This document shows, piece after piece, positions 31,636 to 40,607 of a stretch of DNA of 64,000 bases. The notes beneath the pieces are model-generated. The model did not search any database, was not told the DNA's origin, and saw only the letters and a program-made list of their open reading frames with translations. Position 1 is the stretch's first letter. Every line of letters begins with the position of its first letter. The translations under genes and the position numbers were made by a program. The stretch is from Lachnospiraceae bacterium UBA4348 (GTDB lineage Bacteria; Bacillota; Clostridia; Lachnospirales; Lachnospiraceae), in the NCBI GenBank assembly GCA_002394165.1, contig DGTA01000057.1, positions 13,791-77,790 on the forward strand, written 5' to 3'.

Positions 31636-34434
31636 ATGCTGACGATCGATCAAGTTTACAAGGAGTACCGGACCGGCACACTGGTGCAGAAAGCGCTGGA
31701 CGGAGTCTCCATCTCTTTCAGAGAACGGGAGTTTGTGGCCATTCTTGGGCCGAGCGGTTCCGGAAAAACGACGCTGCTCAATGTGATCGGCGGACTGGAC
31801 CGCTATGACAGCGGTGAGATGACCTTCAACTCCGTTCCGACCAGCAGCTACGGAAACCGGGAGTGGGATACATATCGAAATCATACGATCGGTTTTATCT
31901 TCCAGAGCTACAACCTGATCCCCCACCAGAGCATCCTCTCGAACGTGGAGCTTGCGCTGACGCTGGCAGGCGTAAAGAAGGAGGAGCGGCTGAAGAGGGC
32001 TAAGGAAGCGCTGGACAGGGTGGGACTCCTCGATCAGGCGTTCAAGAAGCCGATGCAGCTGTCCGGCGGACAGATGCAGAGGGTGGCGATCGCGCGCGCA
32101 CTGGTCAACCGCCCGTCCATCCTGCTGGCCGATGAGCCGACGGGAGCCCTCGACTCGGATACCGGCGAGCAGGTGATGAAGCTTCTCAAGGAGGTATCGC
32201 AGGACCACCTGGTCATCATGGTCACGCACAACCCGGATCTGGCCAGGCGCTACGCGACAAGGATCGTCCAGCTGCGGGACGGGAAGATCACGGACGACTC
32301 CGATCCGTACGAGCCCGATGAGGAAAAGCCCGCCGAAAAGAGTGGCATGCCGGGGCGGAAAAGCTCCATGTCATTTCTGACGGCTCTCTCCCTGTCTGTC
32401 TCAAACCTGCTCTCCAAGAAGGCGCGCACTATTCTGGTGGCGTTTGCCGCGTCGATCGGGATCGTCGGGATCGCGCTGATCCTTTCGCTCTCAAACGGGG
32501 CGAACGCGTATATACACCAGATGGAGAGGGATTCCCTGAGCCAGTATCCCATCGAGATCACCAGCTCGTCCTTCTCTATGGAGGAGACGATGATGACGTT
32601 CGCCGCCATGCGGCAGAGTGCCGCCTCCACGGACGGGGACGGGATCACCGAACAGCAGATGATGGGCGGGATGCTCTCCTCGGCGAGCATCAACGACCTG
32701 GCTTCCCTGAAGCGCTGGTTCGACAGCGGCTACAGCGGGATGGAGGAGTACACGCGCGGGATCGATTACAGCTACGGGATCAGCCCGCAGATCTACCGCC
32801 TGCAGGAGGACGGGTACCGTCAGGTGAACCCGGACCAGACGATGGCGGCGTTCGGCGTGAGTATGGATGACGCGCTGACCGGCGCCATGAGCGGATACAG
32901 CTTCAACGAAATGTTCCTGCCCCTGCCGGACAATCGGGCCCTGTATGAGGGGGATTACGACCTGCTGGCCGGCTCGTGGCCGAAGAAGGACACGGACCTG
33001 GTCCTGGTGCTGTCCGGTTCGGGCGGCATCCCGGACTTTATGCTCTACACGATGGGGCTGAAGGATTCCGATGAGCTCAATGAGCAGATCCAGAATGTGG
33101 TCGCCGGCAACGGCTCCGGGATCAGGAGCGAGGACCTGCAGGACAACCGGGTGTACGATCCCGAGGAGTTCCTCGGCATTTCCTTCAAGCTGCTTCCGGC
33201 TTATTCATTGTTTGAAAAAGATGAGAACGTGGGGCTCTGGCTGGATCAGTCCGGCAACGAGAAGAAAGTCCTGAAGCTGCTTGAAAAAGCGGAGGATATG
33301 AATATCGTCGGCGTGGTGCGCCCTTCGGAGGATGTTTCCTTCGGGATCCTGGGGATCGGCCTGGAGTATCAGCCCGGGCTGCTTAAACGCCTGATGCGGG
33401 AGGCCGGAGAGAGTGACGTGGTCCTTGCCCAGAACGCATCGCCCGATGTCAATATCCTGACGGGGACGGCCTTCGGCGAGGATGATTTCTCCTCGATGGA
33501 CTCTTATCTGGATATGATCGAGCTGCATCCGGAGCATCTGGACGAGGCGGTCTCCATCCGCTGGGACAGGCTCGGGGAGCTGGAGACGGACGATACGCGC
33601 CTGAGCGCCAAACGCCTGGTGAGGATCACCAGGGAGCTTTCGAGAACCGGAAAATCCCCGACACTCGAGAAGATGTTTGAGGCGGCGCTGCCTCTCATGA
33701 AAGACCTGATCGAGATCGATGAAGAGAAGATCGGCGACGTCATATCGTTTGCGATGGATGAGAACAGGATGCAGGAGATGTATTCCGCCCGCGCCGCTGC
33801 CCAGAGCGCGACCTTAAGCGGAAACCTGACCCGGTTCGGGTACGCCGATGAAGAGACGCCCATGAGGGTGACCATCTATCCGAGTGATTTTGACAGCAAG
33901 AGCGAGGTGATCCGCCTGCTCGACGCCTACAACGAGGCGGTGAAGGAAGAAGGATATGAAGAGAAGGTGATCTCCTACACGGACTATGTCGGTGCGCTGA
34001 TGTCTTCCGTAACGACGATCATCGATGTGATCACCTACGTGCTGATCGCATTCGTGGCCGTCTCCCTGGTGGTGTCTTCGATCATGATCGGGATCATCAC
34101 CTATATCTCCGTCCTGGAGAGGCGCAAGGAGATCGGCATACTGCGTGCGATGGGCGCTTCGCGCTACAACATTACGCAGGTGTTCAACGCGGAGACCTTT
34201 ATTATCGGGCTGCTGTCAGGCGCCTTCGGCATGGGTATCACCCTGGCGGCGCTGGTCCCGATCAATATTGTGATCCAGAAGCTGGCAGAGCAGCGGCATA
34301 TCCGCGCCTTCCTGCCGCCCGGAGCCGGAGCGGTGCTGATCGTCCTTTGCATCGTCCTGACGTTTATCGGCGGGTTCATTCCGTCCAGGCAGGCGGCCAG
34401 GCAGGATCCGGTAGCAGCGCTTCGAAGCGAATGA
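31636..34434 (+). CDS. Fused ABC ATPase and FtsX-type permease
   Basis: From the ATG at 31636 the product is 932 aa; its Shine-Dalgarno is weak and an in-frame TTG at 31579 is an alternative. Residues 1-225 are an ABC ATPase of the LolD/MacB type: GPSGSGKTT (about 38-46), LSGGQMQR (about 142-149) and ILLADEP. A helix (ARTILVAFAASIGIVGIALI, about residues 256-275) starts the permease. A large extracytoplasmic domain of some 500 residues follows, then the FtsX block of three helices with LERRKEIGILRAMGASRYNI (about 823-842). The type exports peptides, antibiotics or lipoproteins by a mechanical mechanism. No regulator or partner gene is adjacent. Confidence 0.92.
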   Translation: MLTIDQVYKEYRTGTLVQKALDGVSISFREREFVAILGPSGSGKTTLLNVIGGLDRYDSGEMTFNSVPTSSYGNREWDTYRNHTIGFIFQSYNLIPHQSILSNVELALTLAGVKKEERLKRAKEALDRVGLLDQAFKKPMQLSGGQMQRVAIARALVNRPSILLADEPTGALDSDTGEQVMKLLKEVSQDHLVIMVTHNPDLARRYATRIVQLRDGKITDDSDPYEPDEEKPAEKSGMPGRKSSMSFLTALSLSVSNLLSKKARTILVAFAASIGIVGIALILSLSNGANAYIHQMERDSLSQYPIEITSSSFSMEETMMTFAAMRQSAASTDGDGITEQQMMGGMLSSASINDLASLKRWFDSGYSGMEEYTRGIDYSYGISPQIYRLQEDGYRQVNPDQTMAAFGVSMDDALTGAMSGYSFNEMFLPLPDNRALYEGDYDLLAGSWPKKDTDLVLVLSGSGGIPDFMLYTMGLKDSDELNEQIQNVVAGNGSGIRSEDLQDNRVYDPEEFLGISFKLLPAYSLFEKDENVGLWLDQSGNEKKVLKLLEKAEDMNIVGVVRPSEDVSFGILGIGLEYQPGLLKRLMREAGESDVVLAQNASPDVNILTGTAFGEDDFSSMDSYLDMIELHPEHLDEAVSIRWDRLGELETDDTRLSAKRLVRITRELSRTGKSPTLEKMFEAALPLMKDLIEIDEEKIGDVISFAMDENRMQEMYSARAAAQSATLSGNLTRFGYADEETPMRVTIYPSDFDSKSEVIRLLDAYNEAVKEEGYEEKVISYTDYVGALMSSVTTIIDVITYVLIAFVAVSLVVSSIMIGIITYISVLERRKEIGILRAMGASRYNITQVFNAETFIIGLLSGAFGMGITLAALVPINIVIQKLAEQRHIRAFLPPGAGAVLIVLCIVLTFIGGFIPSRQAARQDPVAALRSE

Positions 34435-34458
34435 ATGTGAGTGAGACAGTGAGTCAGG

Positions 34459-34488
34459 GTGAGTCAGGAGATACGTCCCCTGACTTAC
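34459..34488. repeat. Palindromic repeat, family C
   Basis: GTGAGTCAGGAG, ATACGT, then CCCCTGACTTAC folds on itself and matches the units at 12321-12387. The nearby GTGAGACAGTGAGTCAG (34441-34457) resembles the arm of the palindrome at 63930-63960. It lies between convergent genes. Confidence 0.7.
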
Positions 34489-34506
34489 TCTGCCCGCTGA
34501 CCGAAG

Positions 34507-35001
34507 TCATTTCGGGGCGCCGGAGCGGATCTTTTCCTCAATGGCCCGGATCTCCCGGGCCTTGGCCAGCAGCTTCCGGGCCCAATTCTCATCCGGTTCG
34601 CACACATTGAAAGTGCGGAACCCCATGGACCGGCCGTAGTCATGGATCACCTGCTCATCATCGACGTGAAGCGAGATCCGGTAGAACTGGGGCATTTTCT
34701 GGGGAAGGCGCGCCGGATGGCCCTTCTGGACCTCCTTCAGGTGGCGCTGTGCGTTGACGATCTGGTCAAAGCGGACGCCGTAATGACGGAACAGACCGCG
34801 GATATAGGCTGCCGACCGGAAGGAGGAGGTATAGACCCATACCTCAAACCCCTCCTGCTGGAGCGTATGGATCAGGTCCACAGTTCCCTTTCGAAGCCGC
34901 TCACGGTAGATCCGGTCAAAAGGAAAGGAAGGGGGATCTTCAATGTCGAAGCTTCTCGGATCAACGAATAAAACTTCATCCAGATCAAAAGAAATGCGCA
35001 T
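34507..35001 (-). CDS. HAD-superfamily phosphatase-like protein
   Basis: GAGGTGG precedes the ATG at 35001. The 164-aa product begins RISFDLDEVLF, containing the HAD nucleophile motif D-x-D (Asp6, Asp8); motif II is YTSSFRS (about residues 57-63) and the third motif is LHVDDEQVIHDYG (about 111-123), where paired Asp residues would bind magnesium. It is short, without an obvious cap, and similar to haloacid dehalogenase-like proteins that work on small phosphate esters or nucleotides. The partner and substrate are unknown. Confidence 0.8.
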   Translation of the reverse strand: MRISFDLDEVLFVDPRSFDIEDPPSFPFDRIYRERLRKGTVDLIHTLQQEGFEVWVYTSSFRSAAYIRGLFRHYGVRFDQIVNAQRHLKEVQKGHPARLPQKMPQFYRISLHVDDEQVIHDYGRSMGFRTFNVCEPDENWARKLLAKAREIRAIEEKIRSGAPK

Positions 35002-35073
35002 ACTGCCACCTCAGGGAATATATCTAACGCCATCTTAATTCATTTTACCGCCCTTTTCAGGCAGTGTCAAAAA

Positions 35074-35125
35074 GAGGGGTCTGACCCTTTTCGCGCTTCA
35101 ACGCGCGAAAAGGGTCAGACCCCTC
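35074..35125. repeat. Perfect palindromic repeat, family B
   Basis: A perfect 23-base inverted repeat (35074-35096 and 35103-35125) starts GAGGGGTCTGACCCTTTTCG and has the loop TTCAAC. It lies in the gap between divergent genes. Partial copies are at 6394-6440 and 20689-20708. This is the most complete copy in the window. Confidence 0.9.
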
Positions 35126-35272
35126 CCCGGAAACCCGCGTGCTGTGTGGATTTTTCCGCCGTCTTTCGTATATTTTAGCAGATGACTGAAGTGACCGGTC
35201 GTCGATAGATTTAGAAAAAAGGAAATAAACGAAAACAATCCTGAGAATATGAAAAATAAGGAGGATAGAATA

Positions 35273-36214
35273 ATGAAGATCATAAAAATGATTACATGCG
35301 GACTGATGACAGCAGTAGTTCTTGCGATGTCTGCCTGCGCTTTTAATTCTTTTGCGGAGGAGACGGTTACGGAGGCAGGGCCCCGGGAGGGCGAGTATAT
35401 CATGCTTGAGAATGAGGGCCTGAAGCTGCCGGTTCCGGCTGAATTTCAGGATACGGTGGTGACCGAGATCCCGGAGAAGGGTGAGAGGAACGTTCTGTTT
35501 TCCGCCTCGGAAAAAGCCTCCATCGATGCGGCTGAGGCAAACGGGGAAAACACGGACGGTGCCGGATGGCTCTTCTCCATCCGTATGACTGACCAGGCCG
35601 GGCTCGATGAGATGCGCACCGGCGACATGTTCGGTGAAAGGCCTTTTGCGAAGGATGAAAACGGCAACATTTACGTGCTCTGCCTGCCGACGGATGTGAG
35701 GATGGTGCGTGAGAACTATGACAACATGGAAGCTGAGCTCAAGGATTTTGAGGTCCTTACCCAGTGGGCGAGCGAGACGGTTCCCGAAATGTTTATCGAA
35801 GAGAACGGCCTGACGCCCCTCGCTGTGACCAACACCGACCTGGATATCACGCTGGCGAGGATCGCCTTTGTTCCGGAGACGAAATACATCTTAAGCACCA
35901 CGCAGTACGGAGAGCTTGAGCCGAAGGATGCCGATGCGGCTCCCTTCCTTGAAAAGCTGATGAACGATGTGACCTTTGTTCCGGCAAACGATGCTGAGGC
36001 TCCGGACGGAGAATACGTCGTGCTGCGCATCCCGGGGGAGAACGTCCGGTTCGATTTCTTCAGCAACGACAGCGAGAACCTGGTCCGCGAGGTCTGGGAA
36101 GAGCTCGGCGATGAAGCTCTGTACCGCGCAGAGTTTAAGGATGGGACTTCTTCCGTGACAAAGATCATGCAGGAGTGGTATGATGCGCTGGCCAAAGCCA
36201 ACGGAAAAGAGTGA
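35273..36214 (+). CDS. Secreted protein of unknown function, 313 aa
   Basis: AAGGAGG lies 9 bases before the ATG at 35273. The N-terminus MKIIKMITCGLMTAVVLAMS is a signal peptide; a Cys in SACAF could be a poor lipobox, or cleavage may follow SFA. The mature protein has two similar halves, each beginning with EGEYIMLENEGLKLPVPAEF or DGEYVVLRIPGENVRFDFFS, and a WLFSIRMTDQ and LCLPTDVRM segment in the first. It resembles the first domain of the protein at 58-1674 in pattern. No catalytic motif is seen. A strong terminator follows. Confidence 0.75.
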   Translation: MKIIKMITCGLMTAVVLAMSACAFNSFAEETVTEAGPREGEYIMLENEGLKLPVPAEFQDTVVTEIPEKGERNVLFSASEKASIDAAEANGENTDGAGWLFSIRMTDQAGLDEMRTGDMFGERPFAKDENGNIYVLCLPTDVRMVRENYDNMEAELKDFEVLTQWASETVPEMFIEENGLTPLAVTNTDLDITLARIAFVPETKYILSTTQYGELEPKDADAAPFLEKLMNDVTFVPANDAEAPDGEYVVLRIPGENVRFDFFSNDSENLVREVWEELGDEALYRAEFKDGTSSVTKIMQEWYDALAKANGKE

Positions 36215-36265
36215 CCGGCAGGGGGGCTGTCGCAATAGATGTTGTATCAGTCCATACTAATCGGT

Positions 36266-36295
36266 AAAAATCCGGCCTTTTCGGCCGGATTTTTA
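36266..36295 (+). terminator. Intrinsic terminator
   Basis: AAAAATCCGGCC pairs with GGCCGGATTTTT around TTTTC. It is symmetric, so it can act in both directions: after the secreted-protein gene and after the transposase remnant. Confidence 0.9.
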
Positions 36296-36402
36296 CTATG
36301 TCAGACATATTTTCTGATGAATCTCTGAATCAAGCGTACTTGAATTAAAGCCGCTCGTCAAACAAGCGCCTTCCTCCAATCGCTGTTTTGAATTGTCAAA
36401 AT

Positions 36403-36599
36403 TTATGAAGCTTTCAATTCAGTCAGGTACTGACCTGTTCGGCCTCCCTGTATCTTAAAATGGAGCTTATTGATGTTATAGGCAATGGCAAGAAGGACAC
36501 TCTGGGCCAGTACATTTTCTTTTCCCCGGTAAAGATATTGGCGGAAATTCATATCCTCTTTTACAACGGCAAAAGGAAAACATTGCAGCAGTGTTTTTT
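36403..36599 (-). pseudogene. C-terminal remnant of an IS1182-like transposase
   Basis: Reading the minus strand from about 36599 down to the TAA at 36403 gives TLLQCFPFAVVKEDMNFRQY, LYRGKENVLAQSVLLAIAYN and INKLHFKIQGGRTGQYL. This is the characteristic C-terminal region of DDE transposases of IS1182 (VKEDMxFRR; RGxExVxxExxLLAxAYNINKLH). Only about 65 of the roughly 450-550 codons remain. The open end abuts a ROK-kinase fragment, so a deletion has fused the two. Confidence 0.8.
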
Positions 36600-36601
36600 T
36601 C

Positions 36602-37384
36602 GGCGCGGATTTGGTGGAAAACCTGATCAGCTTTCTGAAAGACTATATCCGGGAACTGCCGGAGGGCAAAAAGGTCAGCGCCGCCGCGATCGGCTTTCCG
36701 TCCACTATCAACAGAGCACGGGATACGGTCATGCAGTCGCCAAATCTGGCGGGCCTGGACAATGTTCCGCTTAAGGCGATGCTGGAAGAAGAGTTGGGGA
36801 TAAAAGTGCTGATTGAAAAAGATGTGAATCTGCTGTACTGCCATGACCGGAAAGTGTTGAACTTAAGCCGCAAAGGGGTGCATATCGGCATCTATTTCGG
36901 GACCGGCATCGGCAATGCCATTTTCATAGACGGTAAACCACTGACCGGCAAGGACGGGGCAGCCGGCGAGATCGGCCACATACCGCTGGTGCCCGGAGGA
37001 AAGCTATGCGGCTGCGGAAACAGGGGCTGCGCTGAGTGTTATGCGGGCGGAAAGTACCTGGTGGAACTGATCAACACGAAGTATTCCGGGGAACCGATAT
37101 CCGAATTGTTCGTAAGGCACGCAGAAAGCCCGGAGATAAAGGAGTTTGTGGAGAATGCGGCCAGGGTGGTCGCAACGGAGATCAACCTGCTGAACCCGGA
37201 GACGATCGTCCTTGGCGGAGGCGTGCTGAATATGAAGGGGTTCCCGACAAAGTTGCTGGAAGAAAAGATCAGGAACTGCAGCCGGAAACCGTATCCGGAA
37301 GAAAGCCTGGAAATTTACTTTTCAAAGGATGAAGTGGAGAACGGTGTAAGAGGGGCGGTAGAGTATGCGAGGGAGAGGAGTTAA
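36602..37384 (+). pseudogene. ROK-family sugar kinase, N-terminus lost
   Basis: The readable frame covers about 260 residues, with the first possible start a TTG at 36611. It contains LIEKDVNLLYCHD, GIYFGTGIGNAIFIDGKPLT, GAAGEIGHIPLVPGG and the zinc-site CGCGNRGCAECYAG, all ROK hallmarks closest to allose or glucose kinases. The first 45 or so residues, including the phosphate-binding DIGGT motif, are missing and replaced by the transposase remnant. It should therefore be inactive even if translated. Downstream genes for sugar uptake suggest it once phosphorylated an imported sugar. Confidence 0.8.
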
Positions 37385-37407
37385 TTTCCCAAATGCTGCC
37401 CTTGAAA

Positions 37408-37442
37408 AGCTGCCGCACTAATTTCCTGGTGCGGCAGCCCTT
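37408..37442. terminator. Terminator-like hairpin after the ROK remnant
   Basis: GCTGCCGCAC pairs with GTGCGGCAGC across TAATTTCCTG, followed by CCTTGCG. The right arm on the minus strand reads AAGGGCTGCCGCACC, reminiscent of the GGGGCTGTCGCA insertion-sequence end at 36223, so it may derive from the other IS end. Confidence 0.5.
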
Positions 37443-37510
37443 GCGTCCGGCATCTTCCGGACAAAAGTAAGCTATAGTCGGTAGAATCTAAGAAAAGTTA
37501 TTCTTGATAA

Positions 37511-38347
37511 TCATTTTACGGCTCCGAGTGTCAGTCCGGCTGTCATTTTTTTATTCAAAGAGAAATAGATCACAAGTGTCGGCAGGATCGAAAGGGCAAT
37601 CGCCGCGTAGGTTGCTCCCCAGTCTTTCAGGCCGCGGGGGCCGATAAAATCAGACAGGCCCACGGAAATCGTCTTGAGTTCCGTGCTGTTTATGAAAACA
37701 AGGCTGAATGCGTAGTCGTTCCAAACAGTAATAAAGTTCATTGCCAGAACTGTCATGATCGTATTCAGCGACAGCGGGATCATGATCCTGGTATAAATGC
37801 CATAAGCGCTCGCTCCGTCGATAACGGCCGCTTCAATGATCTCATCGGGGATGAAAGTATAGAAATTGACGAACAGCATGATGGATACAGGAAGCTGAAA
37901 CGCCAGAAGCGGCAGGATGACGCTTGTTCTCGTATTGATCAGGTTGACGCGGGCGAACATCGTGAACAATGGGATAAGGGTAACCGCATACGGGATAGTA
38001 AGCCCGATCAGGAAATACCGGTAGATCTTTTTGCTGCCGGCGAATTTCAGTTTCGCGATGGCATATGCAGCCATCGAGCTTAAAAGAACGATAAGCACAA
38101 GGGATATCACGGAGATGATGGCACTGTTTTTGATATATGTAAAAACATGGCTGGTCGTAAAGATCGTAATAAAGTTTTCCTTTGTCAACTGTCTCGGAAA
38201 ACTAAACGGCTCGGTCAGCAGCTCCATGTTCGGGCGGAATGCGGCCAGCAGGAGCCAGAGGACCGGATATGCCTGAATGATCAGGAAGACGATCATGACG
38301 AACCAGTAGACTGTTTTTCTGGCTTTCTTACGGGATTTATAACTCAT
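37511..38347 (-). CDS. Carbohydrate ABC transporter permease (MalG type)
   Basis: The ATG at 38347 has AAAGGATC 6 bases upstream; a longer frame starts at 38362. The 278-aa protein has six membrane helices and the EAA loop EAAVIDGASAYGIYTRIMIP (about residues 178-197), which docks to the ATPase. It is the last gene of a minus-strand operon with a second permease (11 bases upstream), a binding protein and a GH32 enzyme. No ATPase gene is present, so a shared MsmK-like ATPase encoded elsewhere is expected. Confidence 0.93.
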   Translation of the reverse strand: MSYKSRKKARKTVYWFVMIVFLIIQAYPVLWLLLAAFRPNMELLTEPFSFPRQLTKENFITIFTTSHVFTYIKNSAIISVISLVLIVLLSSMAAYAIAKLKFAGSKKIYRYFLIGLTIPYAVTLIPLFTMFARVNLINTRTSVILPLLAFQLPVSIMLFVNFYTFIPDEIIEAAVIDGASAYGIYTRIMIPLSLNTIMTVLAMNFITVWNDYAFSLVFINSTELKTISVGLSDFIGPRGLKDWGATYAAIALSILPTLVIYFSLNKKMTAGLTLGAVK

Positions 38348-38358
38348 ATCTGATCCTT

Positions 38359-39228
38359 TCACGCGTCTTCTCTATCCATGTATCTGCTGATCAACAGTAC
38401 TCCGATAACGCTTAGAATAACGATTACGACAGCGATTGAACTGCCGTACCCATAGTCACGGCTCGTAAATGCTTTTTTATACATGTAAGTTGCGAGTATT
38501 TCTGAGCGGTGGTTCGGGCCTCCCTTTGTCATATTCATCGGGGCGGCAAATCCGCGCAGCGCACCGACCAGACTTAGAATACAGGCAAGCAGGATGACAT
38601 TTGCGATGGAAGGAATTCGAATTCGGAACAAAAGCTGTAATTCTGTAGCTCCGTCAATTCTTGCCGCCTCTAGAATATCCGGGGATACCGACACTAATGC
38701 GGAATAGAAAATGATCATATAGATGCCGATATACTGCCAGCCTTCTACGGCGGCCACAGCAGGCAGCGCCGCTTTATAATCACTTAGAAAAGCAATCGGT
38801 TCCAGGCCGATGAATTTACGGAAAATGTTGAAAAGACCAATCGGCTCATATGAGTAAAAACTGGTAAAAAGCTGGGCAATGGCAATAACGGTAATTACAG
38901 ACGGGATATAGTAGACAGTTTGTATGAAGCCCCTTCCTTTTACCAGATATGTCAGCAGGACGGCAATAATAAAACCGAATCCCAGCTGAAGGACCATAAC
39001 GATCACGATGTAAAGCAGGTTATTGGTGAATGACCTTATGAAAATCTTGTCGTTAAGCAGTTTTACGAAATTGCTCAGACCGACGAACTGTTTCGGCCCA
39101 AGACCATCCCAGTCAATCAGGCTGTAATAGATCGAAACGGCGATCGGGATCATGACCATGATGGTATACACGATCAGCGCCGGAAGCAAAAAGAACGCGA
39201 CCGCCTTCTTATCACGCAGAGTTTTCAT
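38359..39228 (-). CDS. Carbohydrate ABC transporter permease (MalF type)
   Basis: The 289-aa product has six helices, the start LRDKKAVAFFLLPALIVYTI and the EAA loop ILEAARIDGATELQLLFRIR (about residues 188-207). It forms the sugar channel with the next gene in the operon. GGGGAAC precedes the ATG. Its gene lies 69 bases after the binding-protein gene, and a family-A palindrome sits in that gap. This could stabilise the upstream mRNA and give more binding protein than permease. Confidence 0.93.
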   Translation of the reverse strand: MKTLRDKKAVAFFLLPALIVYTIMVMIPIAVSIYYSLIDWDGLGPKQFVGLSNFVKLLNDKIFIRSFTNNLLYIVIVMVLQLGFGFIIAVLLTYLVKGRGFIQTVYYIPSVITVIAIAQLFTSFYSYEPIGLFNIFRKFIGLEPIAFLSDYKAALPAVAAVEGWQYIGIYMIIFYSALVSVSPDILEAARIDGATELQLLFRIRIPSIANVILLACILSLVGALRGFAAPMNMTKGGPNHRSEILATYMYKKAFTSRDYGYGSSIAVVIVILSVIGVLLISRYMDREDA

Positions 39229-39256
39229 AATTATAGTTCCCCATTTCAGATGATAA

Positions 39257-39280
39257 CAGGGGACGGTTTGGCGTCCCCTG
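39257..39280. repeat. Palindromic repeat, family A, short copy inside an operon
   Basis: CAGGGGACG (39257-39265), the loop GTTTGG, then CGTCCCCTG (39272-39280) form a perfect stem. It lies between the binding-protein and permease genes and is probably transcribed. Confidence 0.8.
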
Positions 39281-39297
39281 CTGTCAATTCCTATGTA

Positions 39298-40575
39298 TTA
39301 GTTTGCGTTTGCTTCAAGAGCCTCGTCAACAGCGGCCTCAAAATCTTCAGGTGTCTCCTCGCCCATGCACAGGCCGGGAAGTGTATCGTTGATCGTAGCG
39401 ATAACATCCTCACCCAGGACAACATCCCACGGACGGGCAGCTGTCTCGCCGAGATTGGCCGTATCATCCATAATCTGGACGAACAGCGGATCGAAATCAG
39501 CCGTATCGTCTGCTTCAACTTTCTGAGGAGCAAGGTGCTGATGTGCGAAATATGCGGGGCTGTAATTCTTAACGATAAAGGTCAGGTAATCCTTGTACTC
39601 GTCATCAAATGCTTCCGGGTTAACGGCAAGACCGATACCGCCGAATGCCCAGTACTCATTGGGAGCCGTTGCGGCATCATCAATCGTCGGCATATAGAAA
39701 TAACTTACATTCAGTCCTTCAGGACGATTCTCATCGGTGAAGTAATTCAACTCCCATGTTCCTGTGGGATACATAGCACACTTACCGCTCAGGAACAGGT
39801 TAAGTCCTGTCGCGACGTCTGTGGTTGAGAAGCCGGGCTGGAAATACTGGCCGATCTGGGCCATGAATTCGCTGGTGGCAACACCTGCGGGATCGGTCAT
39901 TTTAGCTTCACCGGCTGCCAGCTGATTAAGGAAATCATTGCCGGTCATGCGGAAAGGATAAGTGGCAAGAAGCCTGAGGAGCGGCCAACCGTCACCACCG
40001 CCGATACCAAACGGGGTATAGCCTTTTTCCTGCAGCGCTGCGCAGGCAGCCAGAAGATCATCCAGCGTCTCCGGTGCTTCTACGCCGGCATCCGCAAACA
40101 TATCCGTGTTATACCAGATCATTTCTGTGGAAAGCTCGAGGGGCAGCGTATACAGCTTTCCGTCCGGAGTACGTCCGTAATTCAGGGAAAGTGAGATATA
40201 GCTGTCCTTTTCTCCGATCTCATCCAGGAATGCATCCATGTCTGTGAGCATTCCCTGCTCACCAAGCTCAACGGCATAAGGCGTGGGATCCAGGTCGAAC
40301 ATGTCGGGCATCTGGCCGCCTGCAATCATGGTTCTCAGTTTCTGGTCGTAAGAAATTCTGTCTGCATTACTGTCGATGACCAGCTCGATATTTCCGCCCT
40401 GGGCATTATACGCGTCTGTAACTTCCTGCAGTGTGACCATAGTGTCATCGGAAGCGGACCTGGACGAGAAATAATGAATCTGTCTGGTCTCTGCGGCAAA
40501 TACGGTAACTCCAGCCAGAGTAACCGCTGCTGCCAGTCCTGCTGCTGCGATAGTTCTGATTTTCTGTGATAACAT
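39298..40575 (-). CDS. Extracellular sugar-binding protein of ABC transporter
   Basis: The ATG at 40575 follows AAGGAGGATGAC; an in-frame start at 40611 is less likely. The 425-aa product has the signal peptide LSQKIRTIAAAGLAAAVTLA and an AFAA-like end (VTVFAAE), then ITYFSS-type start of family 1 solute-binding proteins (IHYFSSRSASDDTMV) and typical segments (LGEQGMLTDMD; GKLYTLPLELSTEMIWYNTD; MYPTGTWELN). Unusually for a Gram-positive binding protein there is no lipobox Cys, so it may be released or held by other means. The substrate is inferred to be a fructoside from the neighbouring GH32 gene. Confidence 0.92.
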   Translation of the reverse strand: MLSQKIRTIAAAGLAAAVTLAGVTVFAAETRQIHYFSSRSASDDTMVTLQEVTDAYNAQGGNIELVIDSNADRISYDQKLRTMIAGGQMPDMFDLDPTPYAVELGEQGMLTDMDAFLDEIGEKDSYISLSLNYGRTPDGKLYTLPLELSTEMIWYNTDMFADAGVEAPETLDDLLAACAALQEKGYTPFGIGGGDGWPLLRLLATYPFRMTGNDFLNQLAAGEAKMTDPAGVATSEFMAQIGQYFQPGFSTTDVATGLNLFLSGKCAMYPTGTWELNYFTDENRPEGLNVSYFYMPTIDDAATAPNEYWAFGGIGLAVNPEAFDDEYKDYLTFIVKNYSPAYFAHQHLAPQKVEADDTADFDPLFVQIMDDTANLGETAARPWDVVLGEDVIATINDTLPGLCMGEETPEDFEAAVDEALEANAN

Positions 40576-40607
40576 GTCATCCTCCTTTTTGTTGCTGGTT
40601 AACCAGT

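Larger units (their letters stand above)
36223..36599 (-). mobile_element. End fragment of an IS1182-like insertion sequence
   Basis: GGGGCTGTCGCA at 36223-36234 looks like the terminal inverted repeat of IS1182-type elements. It is followed, toward higher coordinates, by the 3' end of a minus-strand transposase gene (36403-36599), which stops abruptly at a junction with a ROK kinase gene near 36600. The other end and most of the element are gone. The family name rests on my recollection of the transposase C-terminus. Confidence 0.65.

Noticed and set aside
36460..36774. A plus-strand frame across the IS/ROK junction
   Set aside because: It combines reverse transposase sequence with an out-of-frame part of the ROK gene; the homologous frames are on the minus strand (IS) and in another plus frame (ROK).
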